Shown: piece after piece, positions 1-5,462 of the stretch
Layout of the letters: each line of letters begins with the position of its first letter
How positions within the stretch are numbered: the stretch's first letter is position 1
Source: Sulfitobacter sp.
GTDB lineage: Bacteria; Pseudomonadota; Alphaproteobacteria; Rhodobacterales; Rhodobacteraceae
DNA length: 5,462 bases
Assembly: GCA_026421135.1 (NCBI GenBank)
Contig: JAPKCR010000207.1
Coordinates: forward strand, 1 to 5,462
Direction: 5' to 3'
Made by a program: the position numbers and the translations under genes
The notes under the pieces: model-generated
Seen by the model: the letters and a program-made list of their open reading frames with translations, nothing else
The model's database searches: none
What the model was told of the DNA's origin: nothing

Positions 1-472
1 CTTTGGGCAGCAGCCCCGAAATTCCAACAGCATTCAAAACGACAATAATCATCGGCGCAATCGCCAGAATAGGGATTGTCTGGCTTGCGATCACCCACGG
101 CATCACTGACATATCCATCGTTCGGTTAAACACGATGCCGACAGCCAACAGCGTCCCCAGCACGGTGCCCATCCCAAAACCCAGCAAGGTCGCGCTTAGC
201 GTAATCCACGAATGATAGATCAGCGACCGCTTTGACGTAATATTCTTTTCAACCGTCGTGCTCCAAATCTCGGCGGCAACTTGATGGGGTGCAGGCAGCT
301 TTGGCTTTTTCTGTGCCCAGGTGTCTTTGATCAGGGATGTGGTCGTAATCACCTCACCCGACCGCGTCGCCTTGTCATAGGTCCAATCCGCATTCAGCCA
401 AACGGCCGCCGCGTACCAGAACACCAAAAGCATTCCGACAATAGTCAGAACAGGGAAAACGCTCTGCCTCAC
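1..472 (-). CDS. ABC transporter permease, NitT/TauT (SsuC/TauC-like) type, 3' end beyond window
   Basis: This is the N-terminal 157 codons of an inner-membrane permease of the binding-protein-dependent importer family (BPD_transp_1; SsuC/TauC/ThiX-like). The frame is open from the left edge up to the ATPase stop codon at 542-544. The only good start is GTG at 470-472, preceded by a G-rich stretch that could act as a weak ribosome binding site. The first in-frame ATG, at 431-433, would cut into the first membrane segment. A hydrophobic helix spans about residues 6-26, followed by an unusually long hydrophilic stretch (about 27-89), then helices at about 92-115 and 126-149. The segment ASQTIPILAIAPMIIVVL (129-146) is typical of this permease family just before the EAA loop. 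The gene lies 69 bases after the ATPase gene on the same strand and is presumably its partner. The substrate is inferred from context to be a pyrimidine or related heterocycle. Confidence 0.9.
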   Translation of the reverse strand, partial: MRQSVFPVLTIVGMLLVFWYAAAVWLNADWTYDKATRSGEVITTTSLIKDTWAQKKPKLPAPHQVAAEIWSTTVEKNITSKRSLIYHSWITLSATLLGFGMGTVLGTLLAVGIVFNRTMDMSVMPWVIASQTIPILAIAPMIIVVLNAVGISGLLPK

Positions 473-541
473 AGGCTGCCCCCCCGCTTTGCTGGCACAG
501 AAGGATCCACCCCGAAAGGCCGGCTTGCCACGAACCCGCGC

Positions 542-1324
542 TCAGTCATCGGCATGCCCCGCCCGCAATCCTTCGCGTACCCGATGCGCGATCTCCAGAA
601 ACTCCGGCGTTTCGCGGATTTCCAAAGGCCGCTCTTTGGGCAGCGGGCTCTCAATTACGTCGGTAATCCGGCCTGGCCTCGGGCTCATCACAACAATCTT
701 TGTGCTCAGATATACTGCTTCGGGGATAGAATGCGTGACGAATGCAATTGTCTTTTCCGTCCGCGCCCAAAGCCGCAAGAGCTGCTCGTTTAGGTGGTCC
801 CGCACGATTTCATCCAGTGCGCCAAAGGGTTCGTCCATCAACAAAATATCCGCATCAAAGGCCAATGCCCGCGCGATGCTTGCTCTTTGCTGCATGCCAC
901 CGGACAGCTGCCAGGGGAATTTCTTTTCAAAACCCGACAACTCCACCAACTCAAGCACCCGCGCAACACGCGCAGCCTGATCCGCTTTGGAGTAGCCCAT
1001 AATCTCAAGCGGCAATCGGATGTTTCCGCCAATCGTGCGCCACGGATAAAGCCCTGCCGCCTGGAACACATAGCCATAGGCACGCGCCATCCGCGCATCG
1101 GCGGCGCTGACGCCGTTTACTGTAATGGACCCGCCTGTAGGTTTTACCAGATCTGCCATGCACCGCAAGAACGTCGTTTTCCCACAACCCGATGGCCCGA
1201 TAAAACTAACAAAATCTCCCTTTTCTATATCCAGCGATACATCCTTAAGCGCATGCACAGGACCATCGTTGGTTTCAAATGTCAGGGATAAATTCTTGGC
1301 CGAAATTACAGGGGCAGATGTCAT
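542..1324 (-). CDS. ABC transporter ATP-binding protein, NitT/TauT (SsuB/TauB-like) type
   Basis: This 260-residue cytoplasmic nucleotide-binding subunit powers the importer whose permease follows it. All motifs are intact: Walker A GPSGCGKTT (43-51), Q-loop Gln88, signature LSGGMQQR (140-147), Walker B ILLMDEP (160-166), D-loop ALD (169-171) and switch His198. The Y93-P94-W95-R96 segment after the Q-loop and the MSPRPGRI segment near the C-terminus are typical of the nitrate/sulfonate/taurine group (COG1116). The ATG at 1322-1324 has a good Shine-Dalgarno, AAGGGG (1333-1338, minus strand), eight bases upstream. Length is normal for the family. It follows dihydropyrimidinase after a 110-base gap, so pyrimidine or hydantoin-like import is a reasonable inference, but ATPase sequence does not reveal substrate. 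Confidence 0.95.
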   Translation of the reverse strand: MTSAPVISAKNLSLTFETNDGPVHALKDVSLDIEKGDFVSFIGPSGCGKTTFLRCMADLVKPTGGSITVNGVSAADARMARAYGYVFQAAGLYPWRTIGGNIRLPLEIMGYSKADQAARVARVLELVELSGFEKKFPWQLSGGMQQRASIARALAFDADILLMDEPFGALDEIVRDHLNEQLLRLWARTEKTIAFVTHSIPEAVYLSTKIVVMSPRPGRITDVIESPLPKERPLEIRETPEFLEIAHRVREGLRAGHADD

Positions 1325-1332
1325 AGGATCCG

Positions 1333-1338
1333 CCCCTT
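1333..1338 (-). promoter_or_regulatory. Ribosome binding site of the ABC ATPase gene
   Basis: AAGGGG on the minus strand lies eight bases before the ATG at 1324. It supports this start and independent translation initiation after the long gap. Confidence 0.7.
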
Positions 1339-1393
1339 ACCGGTTGTGTAGTTTGCTCGCATTAAGGCTGGCCTCTTTCTTCTTTTTATAAAC

Positions 1394-1412
1394 GCGGCAG
1401 GGGTCCTGCCGC
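1394..1412 (-). other. Perfect hairpin between the enzyme genes and the transporter genes
   Basis: GCGGCAGG (1394-1401) is the exact reverse complement of CCTGCCGC (1405-1412), giving an 8-bp GC-rich stem with a 3-base loop. It lies in the 110-base gap after the dihydropyrimidinase stop. Read on the minus strand, the stem is followed by GTTTATAAAAAG rather than a U-run. It is therefore not a convincing intrinsic terminator. It may instead stabilise the upstream mRNA end or partially attenuate transcription into the transporter genes. Confidence 0.5.
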
Positions 1413-1434
1413 ACCGTTCGCGGACGTTTACCGC

Positions 1435-2895
1435 TCAAATACCCGCAGGAATATTCAACGGATCGCGCTTTATCATCTTGGGCGCAGTAAGCTCTTTCCA
1501 CTTGCTAAGTGCAACATTGGCGGAAGGAAATGCAGGTCGCGGCACGAAACGGCCACGCCCCGGGTTCGGTTGCGAATTTTGCCCCCATGCCCAAATCACT
1601 TCGCCCCGGCTTAGGGTATAGCGACTTTGCGCAGTGACCTTGAAACCCTCGAATACATTATAGTCCAAGACAGAATGATGGTTTGCAGGCGAAATTGTTT
1701 TGCTGATTTTCGGATCCCAAACCACGATATCTGCATCGGCCCCCTCAACAATTGCGCCCTTGCGCGGATAGATGTTCAGGATCTTCGCCACATTGGTCGA
1801 GGTCGCCGCGACAAATTCGTTCGGTGTCAAACGACCGGTCTCAACACCTTCTGTCCACAAGACTGCCAGGCGTTCCTCAAGGCCGTTTGACCCGTTGGGA
1901 ATGATCCGGAAGTCATCCTTGCCCGCGCGTTTTTGCGCGGTGGTAAATGCAGCGTGATCCGTGGCCACAACTTGCAGGGATCCCGATTGCAAACCGGCCC
2001 ACAGGCTGTCCTGATGGTCCTTTGACCGAAAAGGGGGCGACATCACACGCCGCGCAGCATGGTCCCAATCCTTGTTGAAATATTCGGATTCATCCAGTGT
2101 CAAAAACTGTATCAGCGGCTCACCATATACCCGCATTCCCTTTTGCCGCGCGCGCCGGATCGCCTCGTGGGTCTGCTCGCACGACACATGCACGATATAA
2201 AGTGGAACACCGGCAGTGTCCGCAATGGTAATCGCCCGATTTGCCGCTTCGCCCTCCAGTTCGGGTGGTCGGGAATAGGCATGGCCCTCAGGCCCGGTGA
2301 TCCCTTGATCGAAATACTTTTGCTGCAGTTCAGCAACCAGGTCACCGTTTTCAGCGTGCACCATGGGCAACGCACCCAACTCGGCACAGCGCTTGAATGA
2401 CGCAAACATCTCGTCATCCTCAATCATCAAGGCACCCTTGTAGGCCATGAAATGCTTGAACGAATTGACCCCCATATCAACGGCATCTTTCATCTCGTTG
2501 AAAACATTTTCATTCCAGCCGGTAATCGCCATGTGATACCCAACGTCAGAACAAATCTGCGGTGCGGATTTGCGGTGCCACTCGTTGATCGCGTTTTTGA
2601 TCGACCCATCCGCTCCGGGCAGACAAAAGTCGACGATCATCGTCGTCCCCCCCACGGCTGCGGCCCACGTCCCGCTTTCAAATGTTTCGGCGGCCGTCGT
2701 CCCCATGAAAGGCATCTCTAGATGTGTGTGGGGGTCAATGCCGCCCGGAATGACATAGGCACCCTCGGCGTCGATATATTCGTCTCCGACAAGGTCTTCG
2801 CCGATACGCTTGATAGTCTCGCCCTCAATCAGCACATCCGCTTTCCATGTGCGATCCGCCGTGCAGACCGTGCCGCCCTTGATTACTTTAGTCAT
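1435..2895 (-). CDS. hydA: Dihydropyrimidinase (D-hydantoinase family)
   Basis: This 486-residue cytoplasmic amidohydrolase is predicted to hydrolyse 5,6-dihydrouracil and dihydrothymine to N-carbamoyl-beta-alanine and N-carbamoyl-beta-aminoisobutyrate, the second step of reductive pyrimidine breakdown. The di-zinc site is complete: H56 and H58 in DPHTHLE, the lysine expected to be carboxylated (K147 in SFKHFMAYKG), H180 in MVHAENGD, H235 in YIVHVS and D312 in ATDHAAF. Substrate-contact segments are also present: Y152, the SPP at 285-287 and NGSNG at 333-337. From memory, stretches such as GITGPEGH, KDDF..IPNG and YPRKG resemble animal dihydropyrimidinases more than industrial bacterial hydantoinases, which favours the pyrimidine role. 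ATG at 2893-2895 has GGGAG seven bases upstream. Length is normal. It lies in the operon after the small unknown gene (87-base gap). Activity on hydantoins cannot be excluded. Confidence 0.95.
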   Translation of the reverse strand: MTKVIKGGTVCTADRTWKADVLIEGETIKRIGEDLVGDEYIDAEGAYVIPGGIDPHTHLEMPFMGTTAAETFESGTWAAAVGGTTMIVDFCLPGADGSIKNAINEWHRKSAPQICSDVGYHMAITGWNENVFNEMKDAVDMGVNSFKHFMAYKGALMIEDDEMFASFKRCAELGALPMVHAENGDLVAELQQKYFDQGITGPEGHAYSRPPELEGEAANRAITIADTAGVPLYIVHVSCEQTHEAIRRARQKGMRVYGEPLIQFLTLDESEYFNKDWDHAARRVMSPPFRSKDHQDSLWAGLQSGSLQVVATDHAAFTTAQKRAGKDDFRIIPNGSNGLEERLAVLWTEGVETGRLTPNEFVAATSTNVAKILNIYPRKGAIVEGADADIVVWDPKISKTISPANHHSVLDYNVFEGFKVTAQSRYTLSRGEVIWAWGQNSQPNPGRGRFVPRPAFPSANVALSKWKELTAPKMIKRDPLNIPAGI

Positions 2896-2947
2896 CTCAA
2901 AACTCCCGTCCCATATCTTATTCTAAATGGTTCAAAATCCCCGAGGT

Positions 2948-2976
2948 GCTGAGGCCGACCCCATGCACATCTCAGC
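2948..2976 (-). other. Inverted repeat in the leader of dihydropyrimidinase
   Basis: GCTGAG (2948-2953) and CTCAGC (2971-2976) are exact complements separated by 17 bases, within the 87-base gap upstream of dihydropyrimidinase. No U-run follows immediately on the minus strand. It could form a modest mRNA stem, but six base pairs at this distance may be chance. Confidence 0.25.
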
Positions 2977-2982
2977 GGCACA

Positions 2983-3306
2983 TTAAACCGACCCAAAGCA
3001 CCCCAACGCTGGACCATGCACACCAATGTCCAACGGCCCAAAATCACTCTCGACACAAAGCGAGAAATATCCGGCTCGGGGCATATAAACGACTCGATAG
3101 GTTCCATCACCCCGAGAGACCGACCAACAAGTCTGTGTGATACCGCCGCTGAAATTCACCTTGATCTCACGAGGTGTCCGTAGTGTTTCCCGAAACGCAT
3201 CCGCCGTGCGCCGCAATACCTGATCATGACTTTCCAACGCCTCCTTCAGCTCGGTCTCGATCATGGCCGTGATACGCTCTTCGATGGAAAGATCCCGCTT
3301 AAGCAT
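2983..3306 (-). CDS. Small uncharacterised protein in the pyrimidine-catabolism operon
   Basis: I do not recognise this protein of 107 residues. The start chosen is ATG at 3304-3306, with GGGA (3316-3319) nine bases upstream. In-frame GTG codons at 3309 and 3321 are alternatives, the latter giving 112 residues directly after an in-frame stop. The first 45 or so residues are charged and likely helical (E9-E10-R11, E17 to E25, R32-R33), with no signal peptide or membrane helix. The rest looks beta-rich and globular, with conserved-looking turns: FSGGIT (52-57), SRGDGTYRVVY (64-74), GYFSLC (79-84) and GPLDIGVHG (90-98). It contains three cysteines (C60, C84, C103). It lies between the carbamoyl hydrolase (66 bases after its stop) and dihydropyrimidinase on the same strand, so it is probably co-transcribed. 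Its coherent composition supports a real gene. A function as accessory or regulatory partner of the neighbouring enzymes is only a guess. Confidence 0.7.
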   Translation of the reverse strand: MLKRDLSIEERITAMIETELKEALESHDQVLRRTADAFRETLRTPREIKVNFSGGITQTCWSVSRGDGTYRVVYMPRAGYFSLCVESDFGPLDIGVHGPALGCFGSV

Positions 3307-3372
3307 CACACAATTTCCCACTTAACTTTCGGAAACTCTGGCCCGGTTCCTTTGAAAGAAAACGATCCAGCG

Positions 3373-4623
3373 TCACCCGACGATCTCCGCAGTTTCCAAC
3401 ACCGCGTGCAGCAAAACATCTGCTCCCGCCTTTGCCCAGTCTTTAGTGATCTCTTCTGCCTCATTGTGGCTTAAACCATCTACGCAGGGGCACATAACCA
3501 TCGCTGTCGGGGCGACCCGATTGATCCAACAGGCGTCATGCCCCGCCCCCGATATCAGGTCCATGTGGCTATACCCCAGCCGCTCTGCGGCCGATCGGAT
3601 CGCGGTCACGCAACCTTCATCAAAAGCGACAGGATCAAATCCGCCAACTTTTTCGAACGCAACTTCCAGCCCCATATCATCTGCAATCTTCTGGCCTTTG
3701 GTCCGCAGTTGGGCTTCCATCTCTTCGATCACCGACAAGTTTGGTGATCTGAGATCGACTGTGAACACAACCTTGCCCGGGATAACGTTACGCGAATTCG
3801 GATATACATCGATATGGCCTGCGGCACCCACGGCGTGGGGCGCATGTGCCCATGCAATTTCATCCACTGCGTTCAGAATACGTGCCATCCCCAGTCCCGC
3901 ATTCTTGCGCAAAGGCATTGGGGTCGATCCGGTGTGTGCATCTTTGCCAGTTACTGTAACTTGTGTCCAAGACAGCCCCTGACCGTGGGTGACCACGCCG
4001 ATATCTTTTCCCTCGGCCTCAAGGATCGGCCCTTGCTCGATGTGCAGCTCAAAAAATGCGTGCATTTTGCGCGCACCGACTTCTTCTTCGCCACGCCAAC
4101 CGATCCGCTTCAATTCATCCCCGAAGGTCAGGCCCTTTGCGTCTGTTTTGGCATAGGCCCAGTCTTGGGTATGGACGCCGGCGAAGACCCCCGATGACAG
4201 CATCGCAGGCGCATAGCGCGTGCCTTCTTCGTTGGTCCAGTTTGTTACCACAACAGGGTGCTTTGTCTTGATCCCAAGATCATTCATGGTGCGCAGAATT
4301 TCCAATCCGCCAAGCACGCCCAGAACACCATCGTATTTGCCCCCCGTCGGCTGCGTATCCAGATGTGACCCGACATAAACCGGCAATGCATCCGGATCTG
4401 TTCCATCGCGCTGCGCAAACATATTGCCCATCTGGTCAAGCCCCATGGTGCAACCCGCCTCTTCGCACCATTTTTGGAATAAGGCGCGGCCTTCGGCATC
4501 TTCGTCGGTCAGGGTCTGACGGTTGTTGCCGCCTGCCACACCGGGGCCGATTTGGGCCATCTCCATCAGACTGTCCCACAAGCGATCAGGGTTGATCTTC
4601 AGGTTTTCACCGGGCGCGGCCAT
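3373..4623 (-). CDS. M20-family Zn-dependent N-carbamoyl amidohydrolase (beta-ureidopropionase-like)
   Basis: This 416-residue cytoplasmic enzyme of the hydantoinase/carbamoylase branch of peptidase family M20 (with AllC, HyuC and yeast-type beta-alanine synthase) is predicted to convert N-carbamoyl-beta-alanine to beta-alanine, CO2 and ammonia. Metal-ligand motifs are intact: H87 in GSHLDT, bridging D98 in GGKYDG, E133 in NEEG (with general base E132), H194 in HIEQGP and H386 in LSHNE. The lid-domain segments GKDAHTGSTP (226-235) and NSRNVIPG match substrate-binding parts of the family. The frame extends to an ATG at 4650, but that start lacks a ribosome binding site. ATG at 4621-4623 has AAGGAG six bases upstream, so I chose it. 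It is the first gene of the leftward operon, behind the RutR-like operator. Specificity for N-carbamoyl-beta- rather than alpha-amino acids or ureidoglycine-type substrates is inferred from the dihydropyrimidinase neighbour. Confidence 0.93.
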   Translation of the reverse strand: MAAPGENLKINPDRLWDSLMEMAQIGPGVAGGNNRQTLTDEDAEGRALFQKWCEEAGCTMGLDQMGNMFAQRDGTDPDALPVYVGSHLDTQPTGGKYDGVLGVLGGLEILRTMNDLGIKTKHPVVVTNWTNEEGTRYAPAMLSSGVFAGVHTQDWAYAKTDAKGLTFGDELKRIGWRGEEEVGARKMHAFFELHIEQGPILEAEGKDIGVVTHGQGLSWTQVTVTGKDAHTGSTPMPLRKNAGLGMARILNAVDEIAWAHAPHAVGAAGHIDVYPNSRNVIPGKVVFTVDLRSPNLSVIEEMEAQLRTKGQKIADDMGLEVAFEKVGGFDPVAFDEGCVTAIRSAAERLGYSHMDLISGAGHDACWINRVAPTAMVMCPCVDGLSHNEAEEITKDWAKAGADVLLHAVLETAEIVG

Positions 4624-4629
4624 AGGGGG

Positions 4630-4635
4630 CTCCTT
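4630..4635 (-). promoter_or_regulatory. Ribosome binding site that decides the hydrolase start
   Basis: AAGGAG on the minus strand lies six bases before the ATG at 4623. It is the strongest Shine-Dalgarno in the window. It argues against initiation at the in-frame ATG at 4650, which would place this site inside the coding region. Confidence 0.8.
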
Positions 4636-4668
4636 TTTTCTGTTCGGCATTTTTCAGCATGCAAAAAT

Positions 4669-4684
4669 TTTACCATTTGGTAAA
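4669..4684. promoter_or_regulatory. Candidate RutR operator (perfect 7-2-7 palindrome)
   Basis: TTTACCATTTGGTAAA is a perfect palindrome of two 7-base arms around TT. From memory, the E. coli RutR site is TTGACCA-nn-TGGTCAA, so each half-site here differs at one base, with identical spacing. It lies 46-61 bases upstream of the hydrolase ATG, near the expected transcription start of the leftward operon. Binding there would block transcription. It is about 110 bases upstream of the rutR-like start, so autoregulation is possible. The match of operator type and adjacent regulator type makes this a strong call, though untested. Confidence 0.8.
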
Positions 4685-4687
4685 TCC

Positions 4688-4716
4688 ACGATTGCGACTA
4701 GTCTTGTATCTGTCAA
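4688..4716 (-). promoter_or_regulatory. Candidate promoter of the pyrimidine-catabolism operon
   Basis: On the minus strand, a consensus -35 hexamer TTGACA (4711-4716) is followed after 17 bases by AATCGT (4688-4693), a poor -10 match. The conserved -35 with a weak -10 is common for alphaproteobacterial housekeeping promoters. Initiation would fall near 4680, inside or at the edge of the palindrome at 4669-4684, which is a sensible repressor position. The -10 and the start site are inferred. Confidence 0.5.
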
Positions 4717-4749
4717 GAAATGCTTTCAAAAGAATCCATGTATGCGCCC

Positions 4750-4759
4750 CAGCATGCTG
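4750..4759. repeat. Short palindrome sharing an 8-mer with a second copy across the operator
   Basis: CAGCATGCTG is a perfect 10-base palindrome in the rutR leader. Its first eight bases, CAGCATGC, recur at 4655-4662 on the hydrolase side of the operator. The pair could be chance at this length, and I assign no function. Confidence 0.2.
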
Positions 4760-4793
4760 ATTATTCAGGCACACATTCAGAAAGGGATCCACC

Positions 4794-5417
4794 TTGCACG
4801 ACGGTGTCCAGAAAAAACCAAGCCGCATCCAAATGCGTAACCGCCGTGTCATCCTTGATGCTGCTTTGAATGTCTTTTCCCAACATGGATATCGGGGGGC
4901 AACGCTTGATCAAATCGCAACCGAAGCAGGGTTAAGCAAACCTAATATTCTCTATTATTTTCAGGGCAAAGAAGACATCCACCTGACCCTGCTAAGCCAG
5001 TTGATGGAGACATGGCTGGACCCGCTTGTTGAGCTTGACCCCGATGGCGACCCCAAGACGGAAATTCTGGACTACATCCAGCGCAAGCTTGATATGGCGC
5101 GCGATCTGCCCCGTGAAAGCCGCTTGTTCGCTGGCGAGATTTTGCAAGGTGCCCCCCGCATGGGGCCGCATCTGGAAAGTGATCTGAAACCCTTGTTTGA
5201 TGAAAAATGCGCGGTCATTGCGGGGTGGTGCAAAGCGGGCAAAATTGCAGCGGTTGATCCGAAGCATTTGATCTTTTCTATCTGGGCAACGACTCAGCAT
5301 TACGCGGATTTCGAGACACAAGTAACGGTCCTGCTTGGCAAGGATGCCGATCCGCATGATGCCGCATCCAAGCATCTGCAGGCGATGTTCGGCACGCTTT
5401 TATCTGCTAAGAATTGA
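4794..5417 (+). CDS. rutR: TetR-family transcriptional regulator, RutR-like (uracil/thymine-responsive)
   Basis: This 207-residue DNA-binding protein has an N-terminal TetR helix-turn-helix (about 17-63; TLDQIATEAGLSKPNILYYF at 37-56) and an all-helical ligand and dimer domain of the RutR/YcdC type. It resembles remembered E. coli RutR along its whole length: LYYF, W74, SRLF (109-112), DEKCAVIAGW (136-145), VDPKHLIFSIWA (154-165) and TQHYADF (167-173). The last is close to the E. coli segment near the pyrimidine pocket. E. coli RutR is released from DNA by uracil or thymine. The start is TTG at 4794, supported by AAAGGG (4781-4786) seven bases upstream. The next candidate, ATG at 4833, would leave almost nothing before the helix-turn-helix. 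It is divergent from the catabolic operon, 170 bases away, and probably represses it and perhaps itself. No clear promoter of its own was found. Confidence 0.93.
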   Translation: MHDGVQKKPSRIQMRNRRVILDAALNVFSQHGYRGATLDQIATEAGLSKPNILYYFQGKEDIHLTLLSQLMETWLDPLVELDPDGDPKTEILDYIQRKLDMARDLPRESRLFAGEILQGAPRMGPHLESDLKPLFDEKCAVIAGWCKAGKIAAVDPKHLIFSIWATTQHYADFETQVTVLLGKDADPHDAASKHLQAMFGTLLSAKN

Positions 5418-5462
5418 TTAACCGATTTCCCAAAATAGAGATGAATTTGACGTCCGATTAAG
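5418..5462. other. Short downstream flank of rutR, no feature seen
   Basis: The 45 bases after the rutR stop are AT-richer than the genes. They show no hairpin followed by a T-run and no open reading frame of note. Confidence 0.5.

Noticed and set aside
281..793. A 170-codon plus-strand open frame across the permease/ATPase junction
   Set aside because: It lies antisense to the permease N-terminus and the ATPase C-terminus, both of which have clear family motifs. Its translation is low-complexity in character and resembles no family.
794..1291. A 165-codon plus-strand open frame
   Set aside because: It is antisense to the ATPase gene, whose Walker and signature motifs are intact. The protein has no recognisable domain.
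1394..1412. Intrinsic terminator ending the operon after hydA
   Set aside because: The stem is perfect, but no U-run follows on the transcribed strand, and the next gene continues in the same direction with a related function.
1937..1947. An isolated TGGTAAA inside hydA
   Set aside because: It is a single arm without a partner, in coding sequence, and expected by chance.
2924..2940. A RutR half-site-like stretch (TTGAACCATTT on the minus strand) upstream of hydA
   Set aside because: It has an extra base compared with TTGACCA and no second arm in dyad, so a second operator is not supported.
3446..3982. A 178-codon plus-strand open frame
   Set aside because: It is antisense to the M20 hydrolase and Ser/Pro/Ala-rich, as expected from an antisense shadow in GC-rich DNA.
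4992..5375. A 127-codon minus-strand open frame
   Set aside because: It is antisense to the RutR-like gene and has no ribosome binding site or recognisable family features.
1..5462. CRISPR array, insertion sequence, tRNA/rRNA gene or phage element
   Set aside because: I saw no direct-repeat array, transposase motif, terminal inverted repeats or tRNA cloverleaf. The window is filled by coherent metabolic genes with similar base composition.

Overview
The window looks like a chromosomal segment of an alphaproteobacterium, most likely a marine Rhodobacteraceae (Roseobacter-type) species. That assignment rests on protein style, the gene set and moderately GC-rich codon use. I could not run a search, so it is an inference.

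The layout is one leftward operon and one divergent regulator. Reading leftward from about 4620, the minus strand carries an M20-family Zn-dependent N-carbamoyl amidohydrolase (beta-ureidopropionase-like), a small unrecognised protein of about 107 residues, a dihydropyrimidinase, an ABC transporter ATPase, and the first 157 codons of an ABC transporter permease that runs off the left edge. On the plus strand, from 4794, is a TetR-family regulator very like RutR, the uracil/thymine-sensing repressor. The 170-base divergent spacer contains a perfect 16-bp palindrome (4669-4684) that closely resembles the E. coli RutR operator. It sits just downstream of a TTGACA -35 element facing the operon.

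Together the genes read as a reductive pyrimidine catabolic locus. Dihydropyrimidinase opens dihydrouracil or dihydrothymine to N-carbamoyl-beta-amino acids. The M20 enzyme then releases beta-alanine or beta-aminoisobutyrate, CO2 and ammonia. A NitT/TauT-type ABC importer probably brings in the pyrimidine or a related heterocycle. The RutR-like protein probably represses the operon until uracil or thymine is present. The first enzyme of the pathway (dihydropyrimidine dehydrogenase) and the importer's binding protein are not in the window and would be expected beyond the left edge.

The parts that are not textbook are the RutR-type regulator controlling the reductive rather than the Rut pathway, the small unknown protein between the two hydrolases, the transporter of unproven substrate, and a perfect hairpin between the enzyme genes and the transporter genes.
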